Below, in pieces: positions 62,956 through 64,000 of a stretch of 64,000 nt of DNA; position 1 is the first letter of the stretch, and each line of letters starts with the position of its first letter. The position numbers were made by a program, and so were the translations under genes. The DNA comes from Actinomadura rubteroloni (GTDB lineage: Bacteria > Actinomycetota > Actinomycetes > Streptosporangiales > Streptosporangiaceae). The stretch spans positions 2,418,001 through 2,482,000 of the forward strand of contig NZ_MTBP01000001.1 in NCBI RefSeq assembly GCF_002911665.1, written 5' to 3'. The notes under the pieces were generated by a model, which made no database searches, was not told where the DNA came from, and saw only the letters and a program-made list of their open reading frames with translations.

Positions 62956-64000
62956 GTGCCGGTGGAGCAGACGCTCGTCCTGCAGAAGTCCTTCGGGCAG
63001 CCGGGCCGGGTGCGGCTCGCGTTCGAGCCGGACGGCCCGGAGTACGAGGACGCCCTCTTCTCCCACCGCCACGGCCGCACCGAGGGGCGTCCGAGCCTCC
63101 TCAAGGTCGCCGTGTCGCCCGCCGGGGCGCGGGTGCTGCGCCGGGAGGCGGAGGTCTTCGACCGCGTCGGCGGACGGCACGCGTGCTTCGGCGCGCTGCT
63201 CGGGTTCCGCACCGCCGAGGACCCCGTCTGCCTGCTCGTCACCCGGCGCGGACTGCCGATCGCCCGGCTCGACCCCGCGCCGCGCCTGGACGCCGTCCAG
63301 CTCGCGCGGGCGGCCCGCGACCTGTTCGGCGCGCTCGCCGCGCTGGAGGAGCACGGCTTCGCGCACCGGGCCGTGTCGCCCGAGAGCGTGTTCTGGGACG
63401 GCCGCCGCGTCGAACTCCAGGAACTCGGGCACGTCCAGCCGCTCGGGCCGGGCGCCGCGCTCGCCGGGTCCGCGCTCGCCACGCCCACCGGGCTGCCCGC
63501 GAGCGAGATGCCGGACGTGCAGGCGGCGGCCCGCGTCATCCACCGGCTGGCGACCGGCCGCCACCACGGCGGCCCCCCGGACGCGCTGCTCGCCGACCTC
63601 GCCCGGATCGACCCCGCGCTCGCGGCCGTCCTCGCGCCCGCCCTGCATGCCGGGCCGGGGCCGCTCGTGCCCCCGGCGGCGATCGCCGCGCAGCTCGTGG
63701 AGACCGCGCCGCGCCCCGCGCCGGCCCGGACCGCCCCCGAGGCGCAGCCCGCGCCGGGCCGCCGCCCGGCGGCGCCCGGCGACCGCGACCACGCGTTCCG
63801 CAGCGAGTTCCGGGAACTGCGCCGCCAGCAGCGCGAGTTCCGCCGCCGGACGGCCGAGCGCACGCCGTCCCGCCGTCCGCGCACGGCCCTCGACGCGTTC
63901 CCGCCCCCGACGGCGGCGCCCCGGCCCGCGCCCGCCGGCGACGGCGCCTCGCCCGCCCTGTTCGTCTTCGCCGGGGCGATCGTCCTCGTGCTGATCATCG
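62956..64000 (+). CDS. Protein-kinase-like pseudokinase with C-terminal membrane helix (5' part)
   Basis: The GTG frame at 62956 is open to the end of the window (at least 348 codons). The N-terminal 200 residues follow a Ser/Thr kinase plan: a Lys in LLKVAVS, RREAEVFDRV as helix C, HRAVSPESVF where active kinases have HRDxKPxN, and LQELGHVQ where DFG is expected. Both catalytic Asp residues are therefore replaced, marking a pseudokinase. After a Pro/Arg-rich linker a hydrophobic helix begins (ALFVFAGAIVLVLII). The gene is truncated by the window edge. Confidence 0.75.
   Translation, partial: MPVEQTLVLQKSFGQPGRVRLAFEPDGPEYEDALFSHRHGRTEGRPSLLKVAVSPAGARVLRREAEVFDRVGGRHACFGALLGFRTAEDPVCLLVTRRGLPIARLDPAPRLDAVQLARAARDLFGALAALEEHGFAHRAVSPESVFWDGRRVELQELGHVQPLGPGAALAGSALATPTGLPASEMPDVQAAARVIHRLATGRHHGGPPDALLADLARIDPALAAVLAPALHAGPGPLVPPAAIAAQLVETAPRPAPARTAPEAQPAPGRRPAAPGDRDHAFRSEFRELRRQQREFRRRTAERTPSRRPRTALDAFPPPTAAPRPAPAGDGASPALFVFAGAIVLVLII

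Overview
The window is 64 kb of very GC-rich DNA (visually well above 70%) with G/C-ending codons, frequent GTG/TTG starts, 4-base start/stop overlaps and several apparently leaderless genes. With a BldC-like regulator, a WhiJ-type HTH/DUF397 pair, an AbaA/RsbW-like ATP-binding protein, DUF3140, class-II UvrA and stacked universal stress proteins, this points to a filamentous actinobacterium, perhaps near the Thermomonosporaceae/Streptosporangiales. That placement is inference. No transposase, integrase or plasmid gene was seen.

Layout. 1-2080: end of a CbiM-N-Q-O type cobalt/nickel ECF transporter operon, followed by a CooC-like P-loop ATPase that could use the same metal. 3-10 kb: housekeeping and redox genes (RpiB, SpoIIE-type phosphatase, FMN reductase plus flavin reductase, an orphan sensor kinase, a fused acyl-CoA carboxylase carboxyltransferase). 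10-14.5 kb: one 1458-codon gene of unknown function. 14.5-17.4 kb: two alpha/beta hydrolases divergent from a TetR gene with a visible operator, and a MarR gene. 17.6-19.5 kb: a secreted guanyl-specific ribonuclease, its barstar-type inhibitor and a PP2C-like protein with a repetitive insert. 19.5-38 kb: ALDH, LLM oxidoreductase, class-II UvrA, TetR/FAD-monooxygenase pair, tRNA-Pro, two MFS transporters, SDR/XRE pair, acyl-CoA dehydrogenase, carboxylesterase and a NarL-type two-component pair.

38.3-53.9 kb is the centrepiece: a complete type I-C CRISPR-Cas locus (cas3, cas5c, cas8c, cas7c, cas4, cas1, cas2). It has two arrays with related but distinct 37-bp repeats: array 1 (31 repeats, 46582-48814) and array 2 (22 repeats, 52091-53668). 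The arrays flank a small developmental-regulator island (BldC-like, RsbW/AbaA-like ATPase, WhiJ-like HTH, DUF397). Both arrays run left to right: a shared TCAATTGC motif abuts the first repeat, and degenerate repeats lie at the right end. The 632-bp gap between cas3 and cas5c contains degenerate CRISPR-repeat-like sequences, one preserving an almost intact 11-nt crRNA 5' handle, beside a perfect 12-bp inverted repeat. I propose this as a candidate crRNA-like regulatory or toxin-antitoxin RNA (CreR/CreA-like). One spacer in each array matches the other over 26 nt with one mismatch, offset by 6 nt, implying related invaders.

53.9-64 kb: tRNA-Gly, three tandem-domain universal stress proteins, an APH-like/P-loop kinase fusion, a quinone oxidoreductase, a HAD hydrolase, a MarR/cupin divergent pair with paired operators, a LuxR-family two-component system, an 18-bp perfect palindrome and the 5' part of a membrane pseudokinase gene running off the window.
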